A DNA stretch of 39,822 nucleotides from contig VGDO01000028.1 in the NCBI GenBank assembly GCA_016869645.1, positions 1 to 39,822 on the forward strand, given 5' to 3'. A program made the translations under genes and the position numbers. The first letter of the stretch is position 1; each line of letters begins with the position of its first letter. Positions 8,199 to 15,907 of the stretch are shown one piece after another. Below the pieces are notes generated by a model. That model worked only from the letters and a program-made list of their open reading frames with translations. It was not told the origin of the DNA and searched no databases. Source of the stretch: Alphaproteobacteria bacterium. Its GTDB lineage: Bacteria; Pseudomonadota; Alphaproteobacteria; SHVW01.

Positions 8199-9202
8199 GA
8201 GCCGGACTTCCGCCGGCTCTCCTCGACCGCCGCCATGAAGCCCTTGGGCAGCTCGCCCGATGCTTCCTTTGCCTTATAGAAGTCGAGCATGCGCTGGATC
8301 CAGGGGTTGAGATCAGGCTCGCTGTAGGTGACGCCGCGCGCCTTGAGGCGCACCAGCGATTCGTCGGTCTCCTTGCTCATCAGCTCGTCGCTATAGGCGG
8401 CCGCCTCCTTGTGCGCGCGAAGCAACACCTCCTGGACATCCTTGGACAGGCGGTCAAAGGCGCGCTGGTTCATCATGAAGGCGACGGACTGGTAGTACTC
8501 GTTGGTCCGCGTGATGTGCGGCGCCACCTCGTAGAACTTCATGCTCTCGACGAGCGCCACCGGGCTGGTCGCGGCATTGACGATGCCGCGGCTGATGCCC
8601 TCATAGGTCTCGGCCCAGCCGAGCACGCGCACCTCGGTGCCGAGATGGGTCCACACCTCGACGCCGGTCTTGTCGTTGGCCATGCGCATCTTGATGCCCT
8701 TGAGGTCCTCGATGCTCTTGAGCGGCTTCTGAGTGACGGTGACGCGGTAGGGACCGCGCAGCACGGCCGTCATGTCGCCGAGAAAGCCGATGCCGGCCTC
8801 CTTGCGCGCCTTGTCGAACCAGCCCTGCACCATCGGATGATTGATGAACCGCACCCAGTGCTGGCGGTCGTCGAACAGAAACGGCGCGTTCGACCAGCGG
8901 ATGTCCGGCACGTATTTCTGCAGGAACACCGAGCCTTCGGCGTAGAGATGGATGGTGCCGATCTTGAGCTGCTCGAGCACGGCCGCCTCCTTGCCGAGCT
9001 GCTCGTTGGGGTAGACCTGTACGGTCAATTTGCCCTTGGAGTGCTGGCCCGCCAAGTCGGCGAAACGCTGGAAGACCTTGCCCTCCGGCCCGTCGGCGGG
9101 CTGCTTGGTCGACATGCGCCATACCTCGGCGGCGCCCACCGGTGCCGTCAAGCCGAGAACAATGGCGAGCCCGGCCGCAACGATCGTGTACGAACCCATC
9201 AT
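8195..9202 (-). CDS. dctP: TRAP transporter substrate-binding protein (DctP)
   Basis: A 335-residue periplasmic binding protein. The ATG at 9202 was chosen because GGAGG lies five bases upstream and it begins a good signal peptide, MMGSYTIVAAGLAIVLGL, with likely cleavage after GAA near residue 25. The upstream in-frame ATG at 9265 would add residues without homology. The core contains the DctP signature IEDLKGIKMRMANDKTGVEV with R173, the position that usually binds the ligand carboxylate. The ligand is therefore probably an organic acid, but which one is not evident. It is the first gene of the transport operon. Confidence 0.92.
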   Translation of the reverse strand: MMGSYTIVAAGLAIVLGLTAPVGAAEVWRMSTKQPADGPEGKVFQRFADLAGQHSKGKLTVQVYPNEQLGKEAAVLEQLKIGTIHLYAEGSVFLQKYVPDIRWSNAPFLFDDRQHWVRFINHPMVQGWFDKARKEAGIGFLGDMTAVLRGPYRVTVTQKPLKSIEDLKGIKMRMANDKTGVEVWTHLGTEVRVLGWAETYEGISRGIVNAATSPVALVESMKFYEVAPHITRTNEYYQSVAFMMNQRAFDRLSKDVQEVLLRAHKEAAAYSDELMSKETDESLVRLKARGVTYSEPDLNPWIQRMLDFYKAKEASGELPKGFMAAVEESRRKSGS

Positions 9203-9429
9203 GTCGACCTCCCTGATCACAGGCCGGCGCAGGCGCCACCGCGCCCACTCTCGGCATGGCGACATGCTAGGCCATGTCTGGATCGGTGGGGAGAGCCTTC
9301 AAGAGCTGTCAGTCGCGCGGACCACCCTCGCCGCCGCAGCCGGGCCGGGGTGGCAGCCGAGCCCAACCCCTTGCCCGGGCCGGTCCCACGCTGAGGGAAT
9401 GGGTCCGACGATCTGCGGCGGCGCCCGCG

Positions 9430-9780
9430 TCATTCCGGCGCGGGATCGTGGTACGGCAGCAACCTGACCTTGACCGTCTCGGCGCGGATCTCGTCGTCGA
9501 CGAGAGGAACGTGAGCCGACAGGAACGCCCGCGGCCCCTTCGTCGTGAGCGTGCCGGCGAAATAGGGCACACGAGCCGGCGGCAGCGGATGGCTGCTCGG
9601 CCGCAGGAAGAAGCGCGCGACGTCGCGCAAGCGCTTGAACGGGCCGATCCATCGGCCGGCCCCCTCGTCGTAGGCGCGATAACCGAACGGACCGGCGCGC
9701 ACCTCGCCGAGGCTCATGCCATGCGCGCGGACGCGATACTCGGCCTGATAAGCGCCGCGACGCGGCGGGCATGGCTCCAC
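9430..9780 (-). CDS. hypothetical protein, start uncertain
   Basis: A frame of at least 117 residues with strong G/C preference at third codon positions, the best evidence that it is coding. It reads AYQAEYRVRAHGMSLGEV, then WIGPFKRLRDVARFFLRP, and ends with VKVRLLPYHDPAPE. I do not recognise a family; the A-Y-x-A-E-Y start and size are loosely reminiscent of DUF3108 proteins. GTG at 9780 is the proposed start and ATG at 9717 an alternative. The frame remains open upstream and encodes a cysteine-rich piece (CRECSRSYC) that may not be translated. Its 5' end faces the plus-strand BamE-like gene. It precedes dctP by 228 bases on the same strand; that gap shows nothing clear. Confidence 0.45.
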   Translation of the reverse strand: MEPCPPRRGAYQAEYRVRAHGMSLGEVRAGPFGYRAYDEGAGRWIGPFKRLRDVARFFLRPSSHPLPPARVPYFAGTLTTKGPRAFLSAHVPLVDDEIRAETVKVRLLPYHDPAPE

Positions 9781-9853
9781 AGGGTGGGCCTGGCCGCAAT
9801 AGCTGCGACTGCACTCGCGGCATACCCAACTGTCAGACGGTGTTCGCGACCTG

Positions 9854-10222
9854 ATGCGCGAGGCCGTTGGTTCGGGTGCCGGCAAGCTCGCGCAGCTGGC
9901 CGAAACGCACAAGGCGGCCGTCCCGGTCCCGCCGTCGCCGCGGCCCACGACCCAGCCGCCGATCCAGCCGATCAAGCTGGTCGGCCTCAACCAAAGCCAA
10001 ACGACCAACCTGCTCGGTCCGCCGATGCGCGAAAGGGACGCCAACCCGGGCCAGATCTGGGAGTACCGCACCCAGGCCTGCACCCTGCAAGTTCACTTCT
10101 TTTTCAATATGGGGGCCCGGGAGTTCCAGGCGCTGCACTATGAGGCGGCGGCCAATCCGGCCTCGTTCAGCGCAGCCGACCAGTGCCTTGCCCAGGTGCA
10201 CGACCAGGCTCGCAAGCGCTAG
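9854..10222 (+). CDS. BamE/SmpA-like small envelope protein, signal peptide missing in frame
   Basis: A 122-residue ORF whose second half has the small BamE-like pattern: LVGLNQSQTTNLLGPP, then IWEYRTQACTLQVHFF and a terminal SAADQCLAQV with a second cysteine. A proline-rich linker near residues 23-36 would tether such a domain to a lipidated N-terminus. The ATG at 9854 gives no signal peptide. In the adjacent frame just upstream (about 9769-9822) the DNA encodes a signal-like stretch, RRAWLHRVGLAAIAATALAA, immediately before this frame. Insertion of two bases there would restore a lipobox cysteine. The gene may be truncated by a small deletion, or start at 9854 and remain cytoplasmic. No good ribosome-binding site precedes 9854. 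Confidence 0.5.
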   Translation: MREAVGSGAGKLAQLAETHKAAVPVPPSPRPTTQPPIQPIKLVGLNQSQTTNLLGPPMRERDANPGQIWEYRTQACTLQVHFFFNMGAREFQALHYEAAANPASFSAADQCLAQVHDQARKR

Positions 10223-10243
10223 GAGACCCGCCTAGCCCTGTTC

Positions 10244-10319
10244 GGGCCGGCAATTTTATGACTCGCCGCGCCTTCGGAACGGGTCTATAGTTGTCCATGG
10301 CTGGCACAATTGCCGGCCC
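10244..10319. repeat. 12-bp perfect inverted repeat upstream of a small ORF
   Basis: The arms GGGCCGGCAATT (10244-10255) and AATTGCCGGCCC (10308-10319) are exact reverse complements separated by 52 bases. The right arm ends 11 bases before the ATG at 10331. It could fold in the 5' leader of that small gene, bind a dimeric regulator, or be an intergenic repeat. There is no T-run after either arm, so a simple terminator is unlikely. Confidence 0.6.
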
Positions 10320-10330
10320 AGAGGCATTGC

Positions 10331-10504
10331 ATGGCTATTGAATTCAGCAGGGCTCCCGCGACCTCGCCACCGCCACGACAGGCGGAAGAAGCGCCGCCGC
10401 GCCAGCGCCAGGAGGCGCAAGAAGCCGCGCCACCCGAGCGCGAGCCGGCGCCGCCGCCGCCACGCGAGTCCGGTCGCGGTCAGAGCGTCGACGTCAGCGC
10501 CTGA
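10331..10504 (+). CDS. small proline/alanine-rich disordered protein
   Basis: A 57-residue ORF beginning MAIEFSRAPATSPPPRQ and ending GRGQSVDVSA. Composition is dominated by proline, alanine, glutamate and arginine, so the middle should be disordered. The start has an AGAGG sequence seven to eight bases upstream. Short proteins with a structured N-terminal patch, a Pro/Ala-rich middle and a G-x-x-V-D-x-x-A tail occur in alphaproteobacteria, but I know no assigned function. It is preceded by the inverted repeat at 10244-10319. The 233 bases between its stop and moaA contain no gene I can support. Moderate confidence that it is expressed. Confidence 0.45.
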   Translation: MAIEFSRAPATSPPPRQAEEAPPRQRQEAQEAAPPEREPAPPPPRESGRGQSVDVSA

Positions 10505-10737
10505 GCGCGGTCGCCGATCGTCTGAGCTGCCTCGGCCCCGAGACGGGGCGCGGCGGAGGAGTGATGCGCGCTCCCGGAACCTTGCACCCCGCGCTCGATC
10601 AATCGCGCCGTCGCCACGCCCTTTGAGGGACTTGTCGCAATGCATTGCGGCACTGCTGCGGCGCCGGCTAGGATGGCCGCCGAGACCTAGTCCATCGGCG
10701 GTTGAACCGATCGCACGACCGAGGACCTGACAGGCAC

Positions 10738-11727
10738 ATGCTCGATCCGTTCGGCCGCAGCATCAGCTATCTCCGCGTCTCGGTCACCGACCGCTGCGAC
10801 TTCCGCTGCGTCTATTGCATGGCCGAGGACATGACCTTCCTGCCCAAGGCGCAGGTATTGAGCCTCGAGGAACTCGATCGCGTGTGCAGCGCCTTCGTCG
10901 GCCTCGGCGTACGCAAGCTGAGGCTCACCGGCGGCGAGCCCCTGGTCCGGCGCAACATCATGAGCCTGGTGCGTAATCTTGGTCGGCACCTGACGTCCGG
11001 CGCGCTTGACGAACTGACGCTCACCACCAATGGCAGCCAGCTCGCGCGCTACGCGGGCGAGCTTCATGCCGCGGGCGTCAGGCGCATCAACGTCTCCCTC
11101 GACACGCTCGACGCGGCGAAGTTCACCGCGATCACGCGCTGGGGCAAGCTCGACCAAGTGATGGCCGGCATCGACGCCGCCAAGGCGGCAGGCATCAAGA
11201 TCAAGATCAACGCCGTCGCCCTCAAGGACGTCAACGAGGCCGAGTTCGACAGCATGATCGCCTGGAGCGGCGAGCAGGGGCATGATCTCACCATCATCGA
11301 GGTCATGCCGATGGGCGAGATTGGCGAACAGCGCATCGACCAATACCTGCCGCTCTCGATGGTGCGCGCGCGCCTCGCCCGCCGCTGGACGCTGGAGGAC
11401 ATCGACTATCGCACCGGCGGCCCTGCGCGCTATGTGCGCGTGCGCGAGACCGGAGGCCGGCTGGGCTTCATCACGCCGCTGACCCACAACTTCTGCGAGT
11501 CCTGCAACCGCGTGCGGCTGACCTGCACCGGCACGCTCTACATGTGCCTCGGGCAGGAGGATGCCGCCGATCTTCGCGCGCCGCTGCGCGCCAGCGAGAG
11601 CGACGACAAGCTCGTCGCGGCGATCCACGAGGCGATCCAGCGCAAGCCGCGCGGCCACGATTTCATCATCGACCGTCGGCACAACCGACCGGCCGTGTCG
11701 CGCCATATGAGCGTGACGGGCGGGTAG
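10738..11727 (+). CDS. moaA: GTP 3',8-cyclase MoaA
   Basis: A 329-residue radical SAM enzyme that makes 3',8-cyclo-GTP in the first step of molybdenum cofactor synthesis. The N-terminal 4Fe-4S/SAM cluster motif CDFRCVYC has cysteines at 20, 24 and 27. [10 protein letters not shown] and TLTTNGS are the usual radical SAM blocks. The second, C-terminal cluster ligands are C253, C256 and C270 in the expected C-x2-C-x13-C spacing, and the protein ends in the Gly-Gly tail required in MoaA. The ATG at 10738 gives the canonical M-L-D-P-F-G-R start; an upstream ATG at 10702 would add 12 unconserved residues. No other moa gene is adjacent. Confidence 0.96.
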   Translation: MLDPFGRSISYLRVSVTDRCDFRCVYCMAEDMTFLPKAQVLSLEELDRVCSAFVGLGVRKLRLTGGEPLVRRNIMSLVRNLGRHLTSGALDELTLTTNGSQLARYAGELHAAGVRRINVSLDTLDAAKFTAITRWGKLDQVMAGIDAAKAAGIKIKINAVALKDVNEAEFDSMIAWSGEQGHDLTIIEVMPMGEIGEQRIDQYLPLSMVRARLARRWTLEDIDYRTGGPARYVRVRETGGRLGFITPLTHNFCESCNRVRLTCTGTLYMCLGQEDAADLRAPLRASESDDKLVAAIHEAIQRKPRGHDFIIDRRHNRPAVSRHMSVTGG

Positions 11728-11737
11728 GTTCCGGCGA

Positions 11738-13354
11738 CTAGCCGGTTCCGGCAGGGACGATCACGCCCAGCTTGACCAGACGCTCCAGGTAGTGGGGTTT
11801 CCAGCGCCGATCGATGCGCTCCTGTAGATGGCGCGTCAGCGCTGGCATTCCACGGATCGGCCCTTGCTCGCCGGCAAGCACCATGCGGCGGCGCTCGATC
11901 TCGGCCGCGGCCCAGGCGGCCGCGCCGCCGATCCCGGCCGCAACCACACCGAGCAACAGCACGGCGTCGCTCGGTCCGATCTCGAGCGGCGCGCCGAGCG
12001 CACGAGCGGCCACGAAGCGGGCGCGCGTTTCGGAAAGGTGGCGATCGAGCACGCTGGCGCTCAACGGCGCGCTGAGGCGAAACCGGTCAGCCGCGCGGTA
12101 CAGCATTCGAGCCGGGCCGCCGTGCGTTTGCGCGCGAGCGGGATGGACGGCGTGCCCCGCGACCAGCAGCGAAAGCTCGCGCACGATTTCGGCGCGCGGC
12201 ACGTGGTCAAGGCCAGGTCGGACCGCCAGCTCGTCGAGCGATGCCGGCGCTTCGGCCAGCGCCTGCAGAAGCGGCGCTGCGACTGCCTCGCGCCTGTCCA
12301 CGGCGACAGCCGGGAAGCGAAACCGGCGCGGCACGCTGCGCCAATCCCGATCGCCCAGCGAAAAACAAAGTGTATCGAACAAGCGGACCTGCGCATCGCC
12401 CGCGACGCGGCGCAGCGCGCGGCCGAACAGATCGACCCGGAAGCTCCGGTCGAGCGCCAGGTCCTTGATCAGCTCGCGCGCATCGAGGCCGGGCGCGCCA
12501 TCGTAGACCTTGCGGGCCGCGCGGGGGACGCTGAGCCGTGCCGAGTTGGTCTCCGTCACCATGCTGCCGACATAGTCGAGTCCGATCTCGGCGAGCGTCG
12601 ACCGCATGTCGGCGAAATAGGGCAGATGCCAATGCGGGTTCAGGTATTCATGGGCAAGGTAGCGGCGGTCCTCGATGAATGCCGCATCGACGGCGCGCGC
12701 CGCGGGCGCGTGATCCATGAAATAGCGGAGGCCGGCCTCCTTGAGGCTGCGCAGCGCCGCCAGGCCGGCGGCAAGCCGCTCCGGCGTACCCGCAGCATGA
12801 TCGCCGCTTCGCCCGCCCGCCATCTCGGTCATCAGCCGGCGCAGCGGTTCGAGTGCAGCCATCCCCGGCATGACGTTGTAGCTGACCAGGACCAACCCGC
12901 CGGGCTTGAGCTTCGCCCTGACGAATTCGAGTGCCTGCCGGCGCTCGGCCGGACCGATCCAGGACAGGATGCCATAGAGGGCGATGTAGTCGAAATCCGG
13001 CAATGGCAGGTTGATGGCATTGGCGAAGCCGGTCTCGTGAAGCGCGAGATTGGCGAGCTGTCCCGCGTCAACCAGCTGGCGCGCACGCGCGATGTGGCTG
13101 GGGCTGATGTCGACGCCGATGAAGCGACCGCGCGGGTCGCTCGCGGCCAGTAGCGCGACGGCCAGGCCGGTACCGCACCCGAGATCGCAATAGTCGAAGC
13201 CGGCGCGCGCTGCCGGCAGCGCCACGCCCTGCAGAGCGGCGACATAGTCGAGCCACACCGGTGCCATGCGGGGGTGAACGACATCGACGAAGTCGATGTC
13301 GGAGACGTAGCCCTTCTCCGCGCCCGCCTCGACCGGCCGGTCGGGCGCGCTCAT
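11738..13354 (-). CDS. class I SAM-dependent methyltransferase with methyltransferase-regulatory domain
   Basis: A 538-residue protein. The N-terminal methyltransferase domain has motif I DLGCGTGLAV (57-66), an acidic motif II in GVDISPSHIARAR, and the FDYIALYGILSWI block. Residues from about 220 to 320 (EDRRYLAHEYLNPHWHLPYF, then a core with ELIKDLALDRSFRVDLF) match the methyltransferase regulatory domain PF10119. The C-terminal 200 residues carry winged-helix-like segments and an alanine-rich hydrophobic stretch. Substrate is unknown. The upstream secreted-protein gene overlaps its start by ATGA (13351-13354), indicating a two-gene operon. It is a complete, typical-length member. Confidence 0.85.
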   Translation of the reverse strand: MSAPDRPVEAGAEKGYVSDIDFVDVVHPRMAPVWLDYVAALQGVALPAARAGFDYCDLGCGTGLAVALLAASDPRGRFIGVDISPSHIARARQLVDAGQLANLALHETGFANAINLPLPDFDYIALYGILSWIGPAERRQALEFVRAKLKPGGLVLVSYNVMPGMAALEPLRRLMTEMAGGRSGDHAAGTPERLAAGLAALRSLKEAGLRYFMDHAPAARAVDAAFIEDRRYLAHEYLNPHWHLPYFADMRSTLAEIGLDYVGSMVTETNSARLSVPRAARKVYDGAPGLDARELIKDLALDRSFRVDLFGRALRRVAGDAQVRLFDTLCFSLGDRDWRSVPRRFRFPAVAVDRREAVAAPLLQALAEAPASLDELAVRPGLDHVPRAEIVRELSLLVAGHAVHPARAQTHGGPARMLYRAADRFRLSAPLSASVLDRHLSETRARFVAARALGAPLEIGPSDAVLLLGVVAAGIGGAAAWAAAEIERRRMVLAGEQGPIRGMPALTRHLQERIDRRWKPHYLERLVKLGVIVPAGTG

Positions 13355-13854
13355 TCGATGACGATCTGATGCGCGAATTCGCGCCCGTCGCTGACCGTGA
13401 CCAGCTCGAAGCCGAGCAGTTTCACGAGATCGAGAAAGGTGAGGACGTCGGCCAGCGAAGTCTCGCGGAACAGCGGCGACACCCGCGCCGCGGCGGTCAA
13501 CATCGCCAGCAGCGCCCGCGCCCGGTAGATCGAGCTGAATCCCTGATCATGCAAGCCGACAATGATCAGCTTCTCGGCGTGCTCGCCCTTGGCGAACATG
13601 GCGAACTGCGGCGGATAAGGGTTCTGCAGCATCTGGTTGGTCAGCAGGGTGACGAACCCGATACGGCGCTGACGGTCGCTGTCGGCAAGGATGCGGGTGC
13701 GCGCGACGTAGGTTTCCGTGCTGGACGGCGATGGGTAGTAGTAGCCGGCGTGACGGCTGGTCGGCACCTCGTCTGACCGCGTGGCCGGTGACAACGCCAC
13801 GGCGCCGGCCGCCCCGATGGCTGTCACCAGAATTGCTCGAACGGTGGCGCGCAT
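13351..13854 (-). CDS. secreted hypothetical protein
   Basis: A 167-residue protein with a signal-like N-terminus, MRATVRAILVTAIGAAGAVA, followed by mature sequence containing HAGYYYPSPSSTETYVARTR and IGFVTLLTNQMLQNPYPPQF. The tail has LLGFELVTVSDGREFAHQIV. The ATG at 13854 has GGAG seven to nine bases upstream; the longer antisense frame beyond it lies over nadK and is not supported. Likely periplasmic. I cannot name a function. It is translationally coupled to the downstream methyltransferase gene, so the two may act on one envelope substrate, but this is only context. Confidence 0.7.
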   Translation of the reverse strand: MRATVRAILVTAIGAAGAVALSPATRSDEVPTSRHAGYYYPSPSSTETYVARTRILADSDRQRRIGFVTLLTNQMLQNPYPPQFAMFAKGEHAEKLIIVGLHDQGFSSIYRARALLAMLTAAARVSPLFRETSLADVLTFLDLVKLLGFELVTVSDGREFAHQIVIE

Positions 13855-13980
13855 CGCAATGTCTCCGGCTTGCCGGCAGCCTGCCCACGGTCGTCGACAC
13901 GATGCGGCCTGCCGCGGGATTTGACAAGCCGGCGCGCCTGAGGCCGGGATATACTCACGCTCCATCGTTCCGGACCAACC

Positions 13981-14748
13981 ATGACCGATCCCCGACTCGC
14001 TTTTGTCGCAGCGGCCACCGCGCCCGCCCAAGAGGCCCTGCACCGGCTGACGCGCCGCTACCCGTCGGTCGATCCGAGCGAAGCCGACGTCATCGTCGCG
14101 CTTGGCGGCGACGGCTTCATGCTCGAGACGCTGCATCTGTCGACCGCGCGCAAGGCGCCGATCTACGGCATGAACCGCGGCACGGTCGGCTTCCTGATGA
14201 ATGCGTTCTCCGAGGAGGGACTGATCGAGCGGGTCGGACGTGCGGCCCAGGTCGGGCTTCATCCGCTGCGCATGCGCACACGCTCGCTCGCGGGCAGCGA
14301 GGGCGAGGGTCTCGCCATCAACGAAGTGTCGCTGCTGCGCGAGACCCGCCAGGCCGCCAAGATCCGCGTGCTGATCGACGGCGTGATCAGGCTGGAGGAG
14401 CTGGTATGCGACGGCGTGCTGGTGGCCACGCCGGCCGGGAGCTCGGCCTACAACTTGTCGGCCCACGGGCCGATCGTGCCGCTCGGCACCGGTCTGCTGG
14501 CGCTCACGCCGATCAGTGCCTTCCGGCCGCGCCGCTGGCGCGGCGCCCTCTTGCCGCACGACGTGCGCATCACCTTCGAGGTCGTCGAAGCCGACAAGCG
14601 GCCGGTCAGTGCGGTTGCCGACTACACCGAAGTGCGCGACGTCTCTCAGGTCGAGGTCTTCGAGGACCGTTCGATCACGCTGCGTCTTCTGTTCGATCCG
14701 GACCAGAAGCTCGAGGAACGCATCCTCAAGGAACAGTTCACGCCTTAG
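13981..14748 (+). CDS. nadK: NAD kinase
   Basis: A 255-residue cytosolic kinase that phosphorylates NAD to NADP. The conserved GGDG motif is at residues 42-45 in [16 protein letters not shown]. The NE motif is at 114-115 in [10 protein letters not shown], and the nucleotide-binding block follows as [20 protein letters not shown] (141-160). Length and motif spacing fit the short alphaproteobacterial NadK. It diverges from the secreted-protein gene at 13854, leaving about 126 bases for both promoters. Confidence 0.95.
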   Translation: MTDPRLAFVAAATAPAQEALHRLTRRYPSVDPSEADVIVALGGDGFMLETLHLSTARKAPIYGMNRGTVGFLMNAFSEEGLIERVGRAAQVGLHPLRMRTRSLAGSEGEGLAINEVSLLRETRQAAKIRVLIDGVIRLEELVCDGVLVATPAGSSAYNLSAHGPIVPLGTGLLALTPISAFRPRRWRGALLPHDVRITFEVVEADKRPVSAVADYTEVRDVSQVEVFEDRSITLRLLFDPDQKLEERILKEQFTP

Positions 14749-14811
14749 GGTGCGATCGTCTCTCGTTGGAGCAGCGCTTCAAGCGAATCGCCCCCTGACT
14801 TGTACCGGGAA

Positions 14812-14868
14812 GATCGTGATTCACGCCCCGATCGGGCCGCATGCGATTCAATGTGAGCGATCACGATC
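14812..14868. repeat. intergenic inverted repeat overlapping a stop codon
   Basis: The arms GATCGTGAT (14812-14820) and ATCACGATC (14860-14868) are perfect inverted copies separated by 39 bases containing CCCCGATCGGGCCGCATGCG. The right arm contains the stop codon (14861-14863) of the minus-strand hydrolase. It lies between converging genes and could act as a bidirectional transcription end or be an insertion-type palindromic repeat. Confidence 0.5.
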
Positions 14869-15739
14869 CAGAGCGCGTCTTGTAGACGACGAAGCCGGCG
14901 ATCGCGTCGAACAGCGCCTGGGGCTCGTCGCCGCGGATCGAGTGGCTGCTCTCCTCGAAGATGCGCAGGTCCGAGCCGGGGATCAGGCGATGGATCTCCT
15001 CCTGGAATTCCGGTGGGCAGATCCAGTCGTGACGGCCGCCGAGCACCAGCGTCGGCGCGGTGATGCGCGCGAGCTCGGGCCTGAGGTCGAACTGGCGCAG
15101 GAAGCCGCCCGGCGCAAAGGCACGGTTGATGGCATCAGGACTGTAGATGGCGCGGGCGCGCGTCGCCGCGCCGCCGACTGGATCGTTGCGCCGGCCATAG
15201 AGCGGCGCCATCACCTCGTAGTAATGGCGCATCTCGTCGTCGGACTTGAAGCCGCCGGCCCACAGCGTGTCGCACACCCGCTTCTGCTCTTGCGTGCCGC
15301 GCTCGGCGACGATCGCCTGGGCGCGCGCGACGAAGCCGCTATGCGCGCAGGTCACGATCAGGATCAGATGGGAGACAGCGTCCGGGTAGCGCGCGGCATG
15401 CGCCATGGCGACCATGCCGCCATAGCTGGTGCCGACGCTGACGATCGGCCCCAGGCCGAGATGGCGTCGCAGCGCCTCCATGTCCTCGACGTTTTCGTCG
15501 AGCGTGTATGTCGCCGGATCGCCGCGCGCCGAGCGGCCCTGGCCGCGGTGGTCGAAATAGACGAGCTGCATGCGCGTGGCGAGCTGGCTCATCGACGGCT
15601 TGAAGCCGGAGTGATCGCCGCCGGGTCCGCCATGGATGATGAAGGCGACCGGCCGCTCGCGCATCACCGGGCCGTCCGGCACGAGGCCCGCGCCGTCGAT
15701 GTCGAAATAGATTTCGGTGTCGCGGATCTTAGCGCGCAT
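14861..15739 (-). CDS. alpha/beta hydrolase, proline-iminopeptidase-like (S33)
   Basis: A 292-residue hydrolase without a signal peptide. The oxyanion-hole segment is FIIHGGPGGDHSG (33-45), the nucleophile elbow GTSYGG places S105, the acidic residue is likely in LGGRHDW, and the histidine lies in FEESSHSIRG. HGGPGG is characteristic of S33 proline iminopeptidases and related amidases/esterases. The ATG at 15739 was selected because a G-rich ribosome-binding region precedes it and it begins the conserved strand; the longer start at 15838 adds unconserved residues. The last residues and the stop lie in the inverted repeat at 14812-14868, so the C-terminus may have been altered by that element. 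Confidence 0.85.
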   Translation of the reverse strand: MRAKIRDTEIYFDIDGAGLVPDGPVMRERPVAFIIHGGPGGDHSGFKPSMSQLATRMQLVYFDHRGQGRSARGDPATYTLDENVEDMEALRRHLGLGPIVSVGTSYGGMVAMAHAARYPDAVSHLILIVTCAHSGFVARAQAIVAERGTQEQKRVCDTLWAGGFKSDDEMRHYYEVMAPLYGRRNDPVGGAATRARAIYSPDAINRAFAPGGFLRQFDLRPELARITAPTLVLGGRHDWICPPEFQEEIHRLIPGSDLRIFEESSHSIRGDEPQALFDAIAGFVVYKTRSGS

Positions 15740-15907
15740 CCCAGCCCCCCGCTTCACGGCCGCAAGCCGCCCCATAAGATGCGTTGGTAGCTGGAATCTG
15801 GCTGTCCCGCCACACGCTTGCGCGGATACGGTTTCCATCCGGCCGTTATTGTTCTAGTTTCAATCTCCCCCGTGCGCTTCCTTGATCCGAAGGTGGAGGT
15901 CCAGGCC

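Noticed and set aside
13921..13955. TTGACA followed by TATACT upstream of nadK, as a sigma-70-type promoter
   Set aside because: The hexamers are separated by 23 bases, well beyond the usual 16-18, so the pairing is not convincing.
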